Source: Rhodoferax lacus (GTDB lineage: Bacteria; Pseudomonadota; Gammaproteobacteria; Burkholderiales; Burkholderiaceae_C). Taken from it: a DNA stretch of 64,000 bases. Positions 46,904 through 56,888 of this stretch are shown here, one piece after another. The stretch lies in assembly GCF_003415675.1 (NCBI RefSeq), contig NZ_QFZK01000010.1, forward strand, positions 88,721-152,720. The letters run 5' to 3'. A model generated the notes under the pieces. It did no database searches, was not told where the DNA came from, and saw only the letters and a list, made by a program, of their open reading frames with translations. How positions within the stretch are numbered: the stretch's first letter is position 1; each line of letters begins with the position of its first letter. Position numbers and translations under genes: made by a program.

Positions 46904-49900
46904 GGGGGGGATTATCCAAGAGCCGCAGGCCTTGCACTGTGAGTGATCGACAGTGCATTCACCCTGCCTGTTTTTTATCAGAGTGTTCAACGATGGGCAT
47001 TGCAGTGCGATCGCAAAGAAGCAAGTCAACAAACTTGCGAAACATCAATGCACAACGCAACACAGGGACGGCCCAGAGATGAAACACTTCCGCAATCCAT
47101 TCACCCAACCGCACCCGAAACGGCCTTCGCCGCTAGTGGTCAGCATGTTGTTCAGTGCCCTGGCAGTGGCGTTGCCGGTGCATGCCCAGAGCACGAAAAT
47201 TACCCCACCCGATCCCAGCCCCGAATTGCGCCGACAGGACGAGCGCACGCAAGCCCAGCGCCAACGAGAGGAGTCTTCGGTGGATGTGCAGTCACCTGCC
47301 ATTGCGCTGGAATCCACCAGGCTATCCCGTTCAGAGTCCCCGTGCTTTCGCATAGATGCCCTGCAAATCAGCAATGTCGACCAAGCGGCGGTATCCACAG
47401 ACCGCGCCAATTTGCAGAGCGACGAGTTTGTCTGGCTAATGGCCGCCCTGGCAGGCCCCCAAGGCGATGACTCCCCCAAGGGCAAATGCCTGGGCGCCCA
47501 AGGCGTTGCACTGGTGCTCAAGCGCGCCCAGCAAAGCCTGCTGCAGCGCGGCTTTGTCACCAGCCGCGTGCTGGCGCAAGAGCAGGACCTCAGCAGTGGC
47601 ACCCTGGCCCTCACGCTGATTCCCGGGCATGTGAACACCATCCGTTTCAAGGACGCAGGCATGCCCGGTGTGCGCCTGGGCAACACCGTTCCCATCCACA
47701 GCGGCGATCTACTGAACCTGCGCGATGTGGAGCAGGGCCTGGAGAACCTCAAGCGTGTGCCCACTGCAGAGGCGGACATCCAGATTGAGCCTGCACAAGA
47801 CAACGCAGCCCCGGGCCAAAGCGATCTGGTCATCAGCTACCAGCAACGCTCCCCCCTTCGGCTGTCATTGACAGTGGACGACAGCGGCAGCAAAGGCACC
47901 GGTATTTACCAGGGCAGTGCCACTTTGTCCCTGGACAACCCGCTGGGCCTGAGTGACCTGTTCTACTTCACAGCCAACCACGATCTGGGCGGTGGCGATG
48001 CCGGAGCGCGCGGCACCCGTGGCAACACCGTGCACTACAGCCTGCCCCTGGGGTACTGGTTGCTGGGCGCCACCTACAGCAGCAGCCGCTACTTCCAGAA
48101 CATCGCGGGCCTGAACCAGGATTACGTCTACAGCGGCACCAGCGAGAACAGCGAACTCAAACTCAGCCGCCTGGTCTACCGCGACGCCGTGCGCAAGACC
48201 AGCCTCAGCCTCAAGGCCTGGCAGCGCAGGAGCAACAACTTCATTGACGACACCGAAGTGCAGGTGCAGCGCCGGGTGGTGGGTGGTTGGGAACTGGGTG
48301 CCAACCACAAAGAGCCTGTGGGTGACGCCACGCTGGAGGCCAGTCTGGCCTACAAGCGCGGCACCGGTGACTTCGATTCCATAGCCGCACCCGAGGAAAC
48401 GTTCAACGAAGGCCGCTCCCGGTTTGGCCTGTGGAGCCTGGAGGTCACAGCGGCCGTGCCCTTCCAGGTGACGCAGCACAGCGCCCGATACAACGTGAGC
48501 CTGCATGTGCAGGACAACAGCACGCCACTGACACCGCAAGACCGCCTGGCCATTGGCGGGCGCTACTCGGTGCGTGGCTTTGATGGCGAATCCAGCCTGG
48601 CGGCCGAACGTGGCTGGACCTTGCGCAACGATTTCAGCCTGGCCCTGGGTGACTCTGGTCAGGAAGCCTATCTGGGTCTGGACGCGGGTGAAGTTGGTGG
48701 CCCCGGCAGCGAGAGGCTGCTGGGCAACACGCTCAGTGGCGGCGTGTTGGGTTTGCGTGGCAGCTTCAAGGTTTCCAAAAGCAAGCTGCAGTACGACCTG
48801 TTTGTGGGCACACAGCTGAACAAGCCGGATGGCTTTCGCACGGCGCAGACCGTTGCGGGTTTCAGCCTGAGCTTTTGAAACAGCACCCATTTCTTCATAC
48901 CCAATTTTTTTCAACCGTGCGGGCCAATTCAGCAACCTCACCGTGCAAGGCAGCACCATCGAGGCTGGCAAGGCCGTAACCTTGAACGCCGACAACCAGG
49001 TGAACCTGCTGGCCGCTGCGAACAGCACCACGCAGACCAGCAGCAACAGCTCCAGCAGCAACAGCCTGGGTGTGTCGTTCTCCCTGGGGGCCAAAACCGG
49101 CTACGGCATAAGCTTAAGCGCCAGCAGCGCCAACGGCCAAGGCAACGGAGCTGACACCGACTACACCAACACCCAGGTTACCGGCAACACGGTAGCCATC
49201 CAGAGCGGCGGCTACACCACCCTCAAAGGCGCTGTGGTCAAGGGCAACACGGTTAGCGCTGATGTGGGTGGCAACCTGGTCATCGCCAGCCTGCAGGACA
49301 AGAGCACATATGCCGAGAGCAGCCAGAACAGCAGTGCCTCGGTGACCATCGGCGTGGGCACGATGTCGGGCGCCTCCTTGAGCGCGGGCAGCAGCAAGAC
49401 CAACAGCAACTTCCAGAGCGTGCAGGAGCAAAGCGGCATCCAGGCGGGGGACGGGGGCTTCCAGGTCAAGGTCAAGGGTGACACCACTCTGAGCGGCGGC
49501 GTGGTCGCCAGCACCCAGAGTGCAGTGGAGCAAGGCAAGAACAGCTTCCAGACCGATGGCAAGCTCAGCATCAGCGATGTGCAGAACACGGCCAGCTACA
49601 AGGCCGAGTCCAGCCAGGTCAGCGTGGGGGTGGGCAGTATGGCCGGCGGCAGCGCCGGAGTGGGAGAGGCCAAGAGCAATGCGGCCAGCACCACACAGGC
49701 GGGCATATCGGGCATTGCGGGCAACCTGAATGTCAGAACCGGCGATGCGCAGACTGGCATCCAGAAGGTCTTTGATGCCGACAAGGTCAAGGGCGACATC
49801 AATGCCCAAGTTGCGATCACCAGCAGCTTTGGGCAGCAGGCCAGCAAGGCGGTGGGGGACTATGCGGCGCAGAAGCTGGCCGAGGCCAGGGTCAGCAACG

Positions 49901-50488
49901 ATGCAGCGGGCATAGCGCAGTGGGAGGAAGGTGGCGCAGCGCGTGTGGCCTTGCATGCGGTGCCATGGCGGCAACGGTTGGGGCGGCAGTGGGCGGTACT
50001 GCGGGGGCTGCGGCCGGGTTCAATCAGGATGCGAATAACCGGCAGTTGCATCCGACTGAGCGGCAAGCTGCAAGAAGCCTTGCAGCAAAGAGCGGCGGCA
50101 AATACACACAAAAGCAAATTGAAGATGCCATGCGCAATAGCAGCTACGGTGGCGAGGACCTGACAAAAGGAATGATCATTGACGCATACAACGACAAAGA
50201 GAGATACGATCCTAGCGCGCAATTTGGCCCGCCGGTAAACGGGAAATCTGCGCAACTACTATCGAACAATGGGAATGTCGATTCAGGATTGGCGGCGTTC
50301 ATTTTGGCAAACACCGGTGGCGCGAATTCGCCCTATGCTTGGGTAATCCTCCCGATAAACCAAAGGTCCAAAAAGTGGAATTTTCCAACAAGGAAGTTCT
50401 ACGTGAAGATGTCAAGATGTACCGACAGCCAGATTACGGCTGCCCTGAAGCGTTGCGGGGCTTTGGCCGCCAGCGGCTTCAGCAGCTG
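46904..50488. other. Insertion between pgpA and thiL carrying a two-partner-secretion locus remnant
   Basis: Betaproteobacteria usually have thiL-pgpA-cinA contiguous on one strand. Here the two parts are intact but separated by about 3.6 kb of oppositely oriented DNA containing a TpsB gene and a broken TpsA/CdiA-like gene. No transposase, integrase, tRNA or obvious flanking repeat marks the ends, so the mode of insertion is unknown. Confidence 0.75.
47079..48878 (+). CDS. Two-partner secretion outer-membrane transporter (TpsB, FhaC/ShlB/CdiB type)
   Basis: Protein of 599 residues from the ATG at 47079 with signal peptide (LVVSMLFSALAVALPVHAQS). An N-terminal periplasmic helix/linker is rich in Gln/Arg/Glu (ELRRQDERTQAQRQREES). 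POTRA domains contain CFRIDALQISNVD and QGLENLKRVPTAEADIQIEP. A 16-strand barrel follows, with LSLTVDDSGSKGTGIYQGSA, the secretion signature RYSVRGFDGE, and a C-terminal strand ending FSLSF. It should secrete the TpsA exoprotein whose gene normally follows; that gene is broken here. The frame appears intact, so the transporter may be an orphan or serve a distant partner. Confidence 0.92.
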   Translation: MKHFRNPFTQPHPKRPSPLVVSMLFSALAVALPVHAQSTKITPPDPSPELRRQDERTQAQRQREESSVDVQSPAIALESTRLSRSESPCFRIDALQISNVDQAAVSTDRANLQSDEFVWLMAALAGPQGDDSPKGKCLGAQGVALVLKRAQQSLLQRGFVTSRVLAQEQDLSSGTLALTLIPGHVNTIRFKDAGMPGVRLGNTVPIHSGDLLNLRDVEQGLENLKRVPTAEADIQIEPAQDNAAPGQSDLVISYQQRSPLRLSLTVDDSGSKGTGIYQGSATLSLDNPLGLSDLFYFTANHDLGGGDAGARGTRGNTVHYSLPLGYWLLGATYSSSRYFQNIAGLNQDYVYSGTSENSELKLSRLVYRDAVRKTSLSLKAWQRRSNNFIDDTEVQVQRRVVGGWELGANHKEPVGDATLEASLAYKRGTGDFDSIAAPEETFNEGRSRFGLWSLEVTAAVPFQVTQHSARYNVSLHVQDNSTPLTPQDRLAIGGRYSVRGFDGESSLAAERGWTLRNDFSLALGDSGQEAYLGLDAGEVGGPGSERLLGNTLSGGVLGLRGSFKVSKSKLQYDLFVGTQLNKPDGFRTAQTVAGFSLSF

Positions 50489-50510
50489 TCAGGCCGTGCC
50501 AGCAAAGTGA
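48900..50510 (+). pseudogene. 5'-truncated, frameshifted TpsA/CdiA-like haemagglutinin remnant
   Basis: The frame is open from before 48900 with no start codon or signal peptide: the first clear family residues are NRAGQFSNLTVQGSTIEAG at ~48913, so the secretion domain and thousands of bases of repeats are missing. It continues with haemagglutinin-repeat sequence (KAVTLNADNQVNLLAAANST, KGDTTLSGGVVASTQSAVEQ, ASYKAESSQVSVGVG) and the pretoxin-like QWEEGGAARVALHA. Near 49957-49963 homology jumps frame to VGAAVGGTAGAAAGFNQDAN and NRQLHPTERQAARSLAAKSG. A further frame change near 50330 is likely (VQKVEFSNKEVLREDVKMYR). The end overlaps the 3' end of thiL. No immunity gene follows. Confidence 0.85.
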
Positions 50511-51520
50511 TCAAACGATTGGAAATTGTGCGGTGACAGCAGGCGCCCTTGTCCATCCAGCAGGCGCAGGCCCGGCTCGGCGTCAATGCGGCCTACACGC
50601 GTGACCGGCGTGCCACTGGCCAAGGCTGCGGCCTGCACAGCGGCGGCGCGGTCGGGCGGCGCGGTGAACACCAGCTCGTAGTCATCACCACCGCTAAGCA
50701 CATGCTGCAGCACCTGCATGCGCACGGCATCGCCCGCCAGCAGGGTAGCTGCCTCCATTGCGTAGTGGTGCGCGCCCAGCAGCGTGAAGACGCGCGTGGT
50801 ATCCAGCGTGGCGCCCTTGCCAGAGCGCTCCAGGATGTGGCCCAGGTCACCCAGCAGGCCGTCGCTGATGTCAGCGGCTGCGGTGGCAATGCCGCGCAGC
50901 GCCATACCCAAAGCCACGCGCGGTGTGGGTTGCTCCAGGCGCTGGCGCGCCCGGGCCAAGTCGGCTGCGTTGAGCCGCAGAGGTGGCAAGGCGGTAGCAG
51001 TGCCTTCCTGTCTCTCCCGCATCATGTGCGTCAGCGCCAGGTTGGCATCGCCCAGTGTGCCGCTCACATACACATCGTCACCGGCCTGCGCGCCGCTGCG
51101 CAGCAGCGCCAATCCGGCGGGCACTTCACCAAACACCGTGATGCAGATATTCAGCGGCCCCTGCGTGGTGTCGCCTCCAATCAGCTCGCAGCCCTGCGCA
51201 TCGGCCAGTGTCAGCAGGCCCTGCGAAAACGGCTCCAGCCAGGCCGGGTCAGCCTCTGGCAGGGCCAATGCCAGGGTGAAGGCCAGGGGCGAAGCACCGC
51301 AGGCGGCCAGGTCGCTCAGGTTCACGGCCAGGGCCTTGTGGCCCAGGGCACGCGGGTCTACATCGGGGAAGAAGTGGCGTCCGCTCACCAGCATGTCGCA
51401 GGAGATGGCCAACTGCATGCCGGGGGCGGGCTGCAGCAGGGCGCAATCGTCACCCACACCCAGCACGGCACGCGGCGTGGGGCGGGTAAAAAAGCGCTTG
51501 ATCAGGTCGAACTCACCCAT
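50489..51520 (-). CDS. thiL: Thiamine-monophosphate kinase
   Basis: Protein of 343 residues from the ATG at 51520 (MGEFDLIKRFFTRPT). It makes thiamine diphosphate. Motifs of the PurM-like fold: AVLGVGDDCALLQPAPG, HKALAVNLSDLAACGASPLA, LIGGDTTQGPLNICITVFG, ADISDGLLGDLGHILE, and SGGDDYELVFTAPP. It has kept its own stop but its 3' end now abuts the TPS remnant rather than pgpA. Confidence 0.95.
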   Translation of the reverse strand: MGEFDLIKRFFTRPTPRAVLGVGDDCALLQPAPGMQLAISCDMLVSGRHFFPDVDPRALGHKALAVNLSDLAACGASPLAFTLALALPEADPAWLEPFSQGLLTLADAQGCELIGGDTTQGPLNICITVFGEVPAGLALLRSGAQAGDDVYVSGTLGDANLALTHMMRERQEGTATALPPLRLNAADLARARQRLEQPTPRVALGMALRGIATAAADISDGLLGDLGHILERSGKGATLDTTRVFTLLGAHHYAMEAATLLAGDAVRMQVLQHVLSGGDDYELVFTAPPDRAAAVQAAALASGTPVTRVGRIDAEPGLRLLDGQGRLLSPHNFQSFDHFAGTA

Positions 51521-51530
51521 GGCATGCAGC

Positions 51531-53522
51531 CTATGTAGTACTGCTTTTGACCGGCCAGACAAAGCTCAAGGGCGCGGACAGCAGGCGACGGCCGATGCTC
51601 TTGTAGATCAGGCTGCGGCCAATGTCCGACACGTCGTGCGCACGCAGGGCCACGCGAAAGGCAAAGTAATAGCTCACGCTGACGTTCATCAGGCCAATGA
51701 GTGGAATGGCCGCCACGGCCCACCAGAACTCAGGCATCTGCAGCACCTCGGTGCCCAGGGTGGCGCAGGCTGCACCCAGCTGGCCAGAAGAGAGCGTGAC
51801 GTGGCGCACATCCAGCGGAATGGCGAAGAAGCCCATGATGGAGGGGGTGAGCCCCATGATGAAGCCCAGTGAAATATTGGCCGCCAGACCCGAGATGTTG
51901 TGGCGCCAGAAGCGCGCCCAGCGCGCCGCACGTTTCACACCCAGCACGGCAGTAAAGCGCGGGTTGTAGCGCATGGCCGAGTCCAGCCGGTGCAGCACAA
52001 ACCAGTTCTCCACCCAGCCCGCCAGGATGCTGCTGGAAAACAGCAGCACGCCGGTGAAGGCGGCGTACAGGACGCTGGGGCCCTGCAGGGTGAGCGAATG
52101 CAGCACGTAGTGGGCGGTGGCCTCATCGATCATGGGCGCACCGCGTATCTGCTGCACACCCAGCGCCAGCAGGATGGTGGCCGGAAACACCAGCGCCACA
52201 TTGCCAATGACGGCCGCCGTTTGCGAGCGCACCAGGTGCGCCACCTCGTCCACAAAGGCGTCCAGCGCCTGCGGGGTGGATACGTCCTTGAGCTTGGCGG
52301 CCATGGCCGGGGCCGTCATGGCAGGCTGCTTGGTGGCCAGGGTGAAGTGCAGCAGCTGGATCAGCACGAAGCTGGCGGCATACACCACTCCGGCCCAAAA
52401 GCCGTACCAGAAGGCGCTCAAGCCCAGGGCCATCACGGCGAACTTCAGGGCTGTGGTCAGGGCGGTCAGCACCCCGCCACCGGCGGCCTGGTTCAACATG
52501 GTGCGGTACTCGCCCAGGTCCCGGGTGATGTAGTGTTCGCCGGTTTCCGAGTTGCGCTCGGCCACCTTGGCCGCCAGCAGGGAAGAGCTGCTCTGGATCA
52601 GCGCGCCCACGCTTTTGAGGTCCTGCTCGCGTGTGGCCAGGTGCGACAGCAGCTGTGCGGCGTGCTGGTGCTGCGCATCGTCGAGCAGGCAGGTCAGCAG
52701 GGTGCGCGCACGCCCAATGCGGTCGCGCAGCTGGCGCAAGCGGAACACCAGGTCCACCGATATGCCATGCGCATCCAGATGCTGGTAGACGGTGGAGGCC
52801 GCCTGGTTGCAGGCATCCAGCTGCTGCGTGTAGGCCAGCGCCGCCTCGGTCAGTCCCTGGCCGCTCAGCCAGGCGTCGCGCACGCTGTCAAAGCTGGTGG
52901 TGAGTTCGCGAAACGGGCTGTGCTCGCGCGCCGTGCTGTCCATGCGCAGGCGGATCTCAGGCGAAAAGCCGGTGGCGCGGATCTGGCTGGTGCAAAAGGT
53001 CAGGGCGTCCAGCAAGGTGTCCTGCCAGTGTGTCAGGCCAGGGTGCTCCTTCACATGGTGGCCGTCCGACGGCATGGTCAGGATGAAAGCCAGGCGCTGC
53101 AGCAGCGCCGGGGGCAGGGCGGAGAGCCACTGCGCGTCTTGTGGGTGCGACATCACCAGGGCAAACAGCTCGGCCGCATCGGTGGTCTGGGGCGAGGCGG
53201 GCAGCCAGCGGTGGTGCAGGCGCTGCACCAGTTCGCTCACAAAGGCGTTGCGCGCGGAAAAACCGTAGTCCGACAGCAGGCTGCTCAGCTCCACCGAGGT
53301 CAGCAGCTGGCGCCACCAGTGCTGGAACTGTGCGCGTGTTTCAGGGCGGGCTTCCAGCACGTCCAGCAGCATCTCGATATGGCCGATGGCGGTGGAGGCC
53401 GAGGCTTTGGGGCCGCGTATCCAGTCCAGCAGTTCAATCAGCCAGAGGTGGCGGTGCACCAAGTCCGCTTCCGGATCCAGTGCCTCCAGCAGGGCAGGCA
53501 GGTCGCGGGCGGTTTTTGTCAT
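51531..53522 (-). CDS. Gcr-type 'site-specific recombinase' family membrane protein
   Basis: Protein of 663 residues. The N-terminal ~330 residues are helical (LVHRHLWLIELLDWIRGPKA). The C-terminal half has several membrane helices (LTTALKFAVMALGLSAFWYG, VVYAASFVLIQLLHFTLATK, NVALVFPATILLALGVQQIR) and a conserved block LGFIMGLTPSIMGFFAIPLD with HVTLSSGQLGAA. The family is labelled site-specific recombinase after a gonococcal gene, but no integrase or resolvase catalytic motifs are visible; a membrane role is more likely. Located between thiL and apaG. Confidence 0.82.
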   Translation of the reverse strand: MTKTARDLPALLEALDPEADLVHRHLWLIELLDWIRGPKASASTAIGHIEMLLDVLEARPETRAQFQHWWRQLLTSVELSSLLSDYGFSARNAFVSELVQRLHHRWLPASPQTTDAAELFALVMSHPQDAQWLSALPPALLQRLAFILTMPSDGHHVKEHPGLTHWQDTLLDALTFCTSQIRATGFSPEIRLRMDSTAREHSPFRELTTSFDSVRDAWLSGQGLTEAALAYTQQLDACNQAASTVYQHLDAHGISVDLVFRLRQLRDRIGRARTLLTCLLDDAQHQHAAQLLSHLATREQDLKSVGALIQSSSSLLAAKVAERNSETGEHYITRDLGEYRTMLNQAAGGGVLTALTTALKFAVMALGLSAFWYGFWAGVVYAASFVLIQLLHFTLATKQPAMTAPAMAAKLKDVSTPQALDAFVDEVAHLVRSQTAAVIGNVALVFPATILLALGVQQIRGAPMIDEATAHYVLHSLTLQGPSVLYAAFTGVLLFSSSILAGWVENWFVLHRLDSAMRYNPRFTAVLGVKRAARWARFWRHNISGLAANISLGFIMGLTPSIMGFFAIPLDVRHVTLSSGQLGAACATLGTEVLQMPEFWWAVAAIPLIGLMNVSVSYYFAFRVALRAHDVSDIGRSLIYKSIGRRLLSAPLSFVWPVKSSTT

Positions 53523-53548
53523 GGGCTGTGTGGTGTCGCGGTAGTCGC

Positions 53549-53950
53549 CTAGTGCAGGGTGCGGGACTTGCCTAGGCCGTGGTCGCCGCTCAGGGCGTCG
53601 AGCACAAACATGGGCACATCGGCGTCAAACTTCTCGCCGTCCTCGGCCACACAGAAGAAGCTGCCGTGCATGGTGCCGGTCGGTGTGCGCAGGCGCGTGC
53701 CGCTGGTGTATTCAAACGACTGGCCGGGTTTGAGCAGGGGCTGTTGGCCCACCACGCCCAGGCCCTTGACCTTTTCGGTGTGGCCGTTGGCGTCGTTGAC
53801 GTTCCAGGTGCGGGAGATCAGCTGGGCCGTGACCTCACCGGTATTGGTGATGGTGATGGTGTAGGCGAAGACGTACAGATCCTCGTCCGGGTTGCTTTGG
53901 TCGGGAAGGTATTGTGGTGCGACTTCCACCAAAAAATCATACTTGGACAT
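53549..53950 (-). CDS. apaG: ApaG protein
   Basis: Protein of 133 residues, a single Fn3-like DUF525 domain. Blocks: PDEDLYVFAYTITITNTGEV, AQLISRTWNVNDANGHTEKV, GLGVVGQQPLLKPGQSFEYT, SGTRLRTPTGTMHGSFFCVA. Linked genetically to Co/Mg efflux and to Ap4A hydrolase in enterics; biochemical role unknown. Divergent from rpe, with a 70-base shared promoter space. Confidence 0.94.
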   Translation of the reverse strand: MSKYDFLVEVAPQYLPDQSNPDEDLYVFAYTITITNTGEVTAQLISRTWNVNDANGHTEKVKGLGVVGQQPLLKPGQSFEYTSGTRLRTPTGTMHGSFFCVAEDGEKFDADVPMFVLDALSGDHGLGKSRTLH

Positions 53951-54020
53951 GGCGCAATGCTAACTGCGAAAATAGCGCCGCAGAAATACAGCCTCCAAAG
54001 CCCATACCAAAGCCAACACC

Positions 54021-54698
54021 ATGACCTTTCGCATCGCCCCCTCCATCCTCTCCGCCGACTTTGCCCGCCTGGGCGAGGAGGTCAGCAACGTCATCGCCGC
54101 CGGTGCCGACTGGATCCACTTTGACGTGATGGACAACCACTATGTGCCCAACCTGACCTTCGGCCCCATGGTCTGCGCCGCCCTCAAGCCCCATGCCAAG
54201 ACGGCCGCTGGTGTGGCTGTGCCGATTGATGTGCACCTGATGATCTCGCCCGTGGACGCGCTGGCCGCCGGCTTTGCCGAGGCCGGTGCCGACCTGATCA
54301 GCTTCCACCCGGACGCCAGTGGCCACGTGCACCGCAGCATCCAGGCCATCAAGTCCAAGGGCGTGAAGGCTGGCCTGGTGTTCAACCCGGCCGAACCGCT
54401 GGATGTGCTGGACTGGGTGATTGACGACATCGACCTGGTGCTGATCATGAGCGTCAACCCCGGCTTTGGCGGCCAGAGCTTTATTGACTCGGCCCTGCGC
54501 AAGATTGAGGACGTGCGCCGCCGCATCACCGCGAGCGGCAAGGATATTCGTCTGGAAGTGGACGGCGGCATCAAGACCGACAACATCCGCCGTGTGGCCG
54601 ATGCCGGTGCCGACACCTTTGTGGCCGGCAGCGCCATCTTTGGCAAAACCGACTACAAGGCGGTGGTGGACGCCATGCGGCGCGAGCTGGCCGCCTGA
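54021..54698 (+). CDS. rpe: Ribulose-phosphate 3-epimerase
   Basis: Protein of 225 residues, TIM barrel. Interconverts ribulose-5-P and xylulose-5-P. Motifs: [35 protein letters not shown] (metal and catalytic Asp), [50 protein letters not shown] and [10 protein letters not shown]. Confidence 0.96.
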   Translation: MTFRIAPSILSADFARLGEEVSNVIAAGADWIHFDVMDNHYVPNLTFGPMVCAALKPHAKTAAGVAVPIDVHLMISPVDALAAGFAEAGADLISFHPDASGHVHRSIQAIKSKGVKAGLVFNPAEPLDVLDWVIDDIDLVLIMSVNPGFGGQSFIDSALRKIEDVRRRITASGKDIRLEVDGGIKTDNIRRVADAGADTFVAGSAIFGKTDYKAVVDAMRRELAA

Positions 54699-54722
54699 TT
54701 CAGGCGCTGCGCATCAACAGTT

Positions 54723-56492
54723 CTAGAAGGTCTCCCACTCCTCATCGCCCGAAGCGGTTTGTGCGGGAGCAGGCGCCGCTTTGGCAGGCGCCACCAGTTT
54801 GGGGCTGGGGGCTTTCGCTGCAGGTTTTGCCGGGGTGGTGGCTGGTGCTTTGAGCGCTCTGGTGCCAGAAGCCAGCTGACGCTGCGCAGGTTTGGTAGCC
54901 AGCATCGGCGGGCGACTGGGCGGTGTACCCATGGAGTACGAAGGTGCAGCCTGCGTCGCATGGCCCTGCAGCTTGAACACGGAGGCTGCGTTCACAAGCT
55001 CCAGTGACTGGTTCTTGAGCCCACTTGCCGCAGCGGCCATTTCTTCCACGAGTGCGGCGTTCTGTTGGGTAGCCTGGTCGATCTGTCCTATGGCTTGCCC
55101 GACCTGGGAGACACCCACGCTCTGCTCGGAACTGGCTGAGCTGATTTCGCCGACGATATCCGTCACGCGCCGGATGGCGTTGACCACTTCACCCATGGTG
55201 GTGCCAGCCTGGTCGACCAGGGCGGTGCCGTGTTCCACGCGCTCCACACTGGCGCCAATCAGGGTCTTGATTTCCTTGGCCGCTTCAGCGGAGCGCCCCG
55301 CCAGCGCCCGCACCTCGGAGGCGACCACGGCAAAGCCTCTTCCCTGTTCGCCCGCGCGGGCGGCTTCCACGGCGGCATTGAGCGCCAGAATATTGGTCTG
55401 AAAGGCAATGCCGTCAATCACGCCAATGATGTCGGCAATCTTGCGCGAGCTGTCGTTGATGCCCTTCATGGTTTCCACCACCTGGCCCACCACCTCGCCG
55501 CCGCGGACGGCCACGCTGGAGGCATTGGTGGCCAGCTGGTTGGCCTGGCGCGCGCTGTCAGCACTGTGGTTCACGGTGGAGCCCAGTGCCGCCATGCTGG
55601 AGGTGGTTTGTTGCAGGGCTGCGGCCTGTTGTTCGGTGCGCGCCGACAGGTCGTGGTTGCCCTGGGCAATCTCCGTGCTGGCATTGGCCAGGCTCTCTGC
55701 GCCTTGGCGCACGCGGGCCACCAGGGATGCCAGGTTGTCCTGCATGGCGCCCAGCGCGCGCATCAGCGCAGCAATCTCGTCATGGCCCCGCGTCTCTACC
55801 CGCGAACTCAGGTCGCCCTGGGCTACGCTTTGGGCCAAATGCACCGCCTGGCTAAGGTCATTGGCAATGTGCCGACTGAGCCATACGCTGCCGCCCATGG
55901 TGACAATGCTGATGAGCAACATGACGGTTATCGCCACGCGGTTGGCCGTCCTGGCGCTGCTGACTGCGATCTCGGACGAGCGGGCCTCAGCCACTGTGAG
56001 AGCGGTGCGCAGTTCATTCAAGGTGGCGGTGGCGGCCCTGTCCCGGCCCTTGGCCGCCTTGTCGCCTGCCACCGGATCATTGCCGGCCGCCTTGAAGGCT
56101 TCAAACGCTGCAACATAGCCTGCCTGCGCGGACTCCATGTCGCCCCGCAGTTTGGTTACCAAGGGGTGCACTTCACTTTGCGCGTCGACCAGTTTTTCGA
56201 GTTCCAGAATTCGGGCATTGACTGCGCCCATTTCCTTCTGGTGCGAAGACCAGTACTTGTCCAGGTCCTTGGGGTCGGAGCCACGCAGCAGCGTGTTCTT
56301 CCACTCCTGGATGGCGACGGCGAAGTGGGAGGCAATTTCGGCGCCCTTGTTCTGTGCGGCTACCTCGTGCAGCACATCTACTTCAAAGTGGGCTACTGCG
56401 GAATTGAGCTTCCAGATGCCAAACAGGGCGCCTGCCAGCAACAGAGTCAGAGTGAGGGCAAATGCCAGTGGCAGTTTCAGGCTGAGTTTCAT
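54723..56492 (-). CDS. Methyl-accepting chemotaxis protein with C-terminal EWETF pentapeptide
   Basis: Protein of 589 residues from the ATG at 56492 ([20 protein letters not shown]). TM1 covers about residues 7-26 and TM2 about 190-210 ([20 protein letters not shown]); the ~160-residue periplasmic domain contains [20 protein letters not shown], typical of four-helix-bundle sensors. HAMP then signalling domain with [20 protein letters not shown]. The tail is Ala/Pro/Lys-rich and ends GDEEWETF. It is a close paralogue of the receptor at 6982-8769 in the signalling and tail regions but not the periplasmic domain. Converges on rpe. Confidence 0.95.
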   Translation of the reverse strand: MKLSLKLPLAFALTLTLLLAGALFGIWKLNSAVAHFEVDVLHEVAAQNKGAEIASHFAVAIQEWKNTLLRGSDPKDLDKYWSSHQKEMGAVNARILELEKLVDAQSEVHPLVTKLRGDMESAQAGYVAAFEAFKAAGNDPVAGDKAAKGRDRAATATLNELRTALTVAEARSSEIAVSSARTANRVAITVMLLISIVTMGGSVWLSRHIANDLSQAVHLAQSVAQGDLSSRVETRGHDEIAALMRALGAMQDNLASLVARVRQGAESLANASTEIAQGNHDLSARTEQQAAALQQTTSSMAALGSTVNHSADSARQANQLATNASSVAVRGGEVVGQVVETMKGINDSSRKIADIIGVIDGIAFQTNILALNAAVEAARAGEQGRGFAVVASEVRALAGRSAEAAKEIKTLIGASVERVEHGTALVDQAGTTMGEVVNAIRRVTDIVGEISSASSEQSVGVSQVGQAIGQIDQATQQNAALVEEMAAAASGLKNQSLELVNAASVFKLQGHATQAAPSYSMGTPPSRPPMLATKPAQRQLASGTRALKAPATTPAKPAAKAPSPKLVAPAKAAPAPAQTASGDEEWETF

Positions 56493-56888
56493 CCCCGGTC
56501 CTTCGTAATGTGGCGTGCCCAGTAGGCGCAGGTGCAATTTTGACGCAATGCAGCGGCAGTCAGCAAATACTTGCGGGTTTTAGCTGCCCGCCACTGGACC
56601 AGGGTTTGCTACACTGGGGCTATGTTTATTCACCGCATCACCATTACGGGTTGTAGCGACCGGGGAGCCTGGCCCTGGCGGACCTCGCCTGCTTTGGCTG
56701 AGCGCGTCCCCACGTCCTTCTCCTGACCTTGTTCTGAGATTGCGACGTATGCCGGGCGGATGGGCTCGCACAGCGCGGCCGACCTTGCCCCCGGAGTTGC
56801 CAAGATTCCCTGCGGTTGAGTGACGCGCTCTCTCGCCCCTTGACCGGGGACACCGATTGCATTTCTGGATAAAGGCACGAGCACCGTG
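56493..56888 (+). promoter_or_regulatory. trp promoter and leader region
   Basis: About 395 bases between the divergent chemoreceptor and trpE. A candidate -10 element TACACT lies at 56610-56615, then a 34-codon leader reading frame (56622-56726). Downstream, GAGCGCGTC (56700-56708, inside the leader frame) is complementary to GACGCGCTC (56822-56830). The latter segment can instead pair through CGCGCT with AGCGCG at 56772-56777. Mutually exclusive pairings of this kind are expected of attenuation. No clear T-run terminator was seen, so the mechanism is uncertain. Confidence 0.5.
56622..56726 (+). CDS. Candidate tryptophan leader peptide (W-P-W)
   Basis: Open frame of 34 codons starting ATG at 56622: MFIHRITITGCSDRGAWPWR for the first 20 residues, with Trp at codons 17 and 19, and a stop at 56724-56726. 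Two Trp codons within three residues, 160 bases ahead of trpE, are the signature of a Trp-sensing leader peptide. The candidate -10 at 56610-56615 would put transcription start at or near the ATG, so the message might be leaderless; GGGG at 56616-56619 is too close to act as a normal ribosome-binding site. Confidence 0.55.
   Translation: MFIHRITITGCSDRGAWPWRTSPALAERVPTSFS

Noticed and set aside
48879..48942. Possible genuine TpsA start just after the TpsB stop
   Set aside because: No ATG/GTG with signal peptide exists in the frame that continues into the haemagglutinin repeats; the frame simply enters from upstream, indicating a 5' deletion.
51531..53522. True site-specific recombinase defining a mobile element next to the TPS insertion
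   Set aside because: The protein has membrane helices and no integrase or resolvase active-site pattern; its place between thiL and apaG looks like ordinary chromosomal context.
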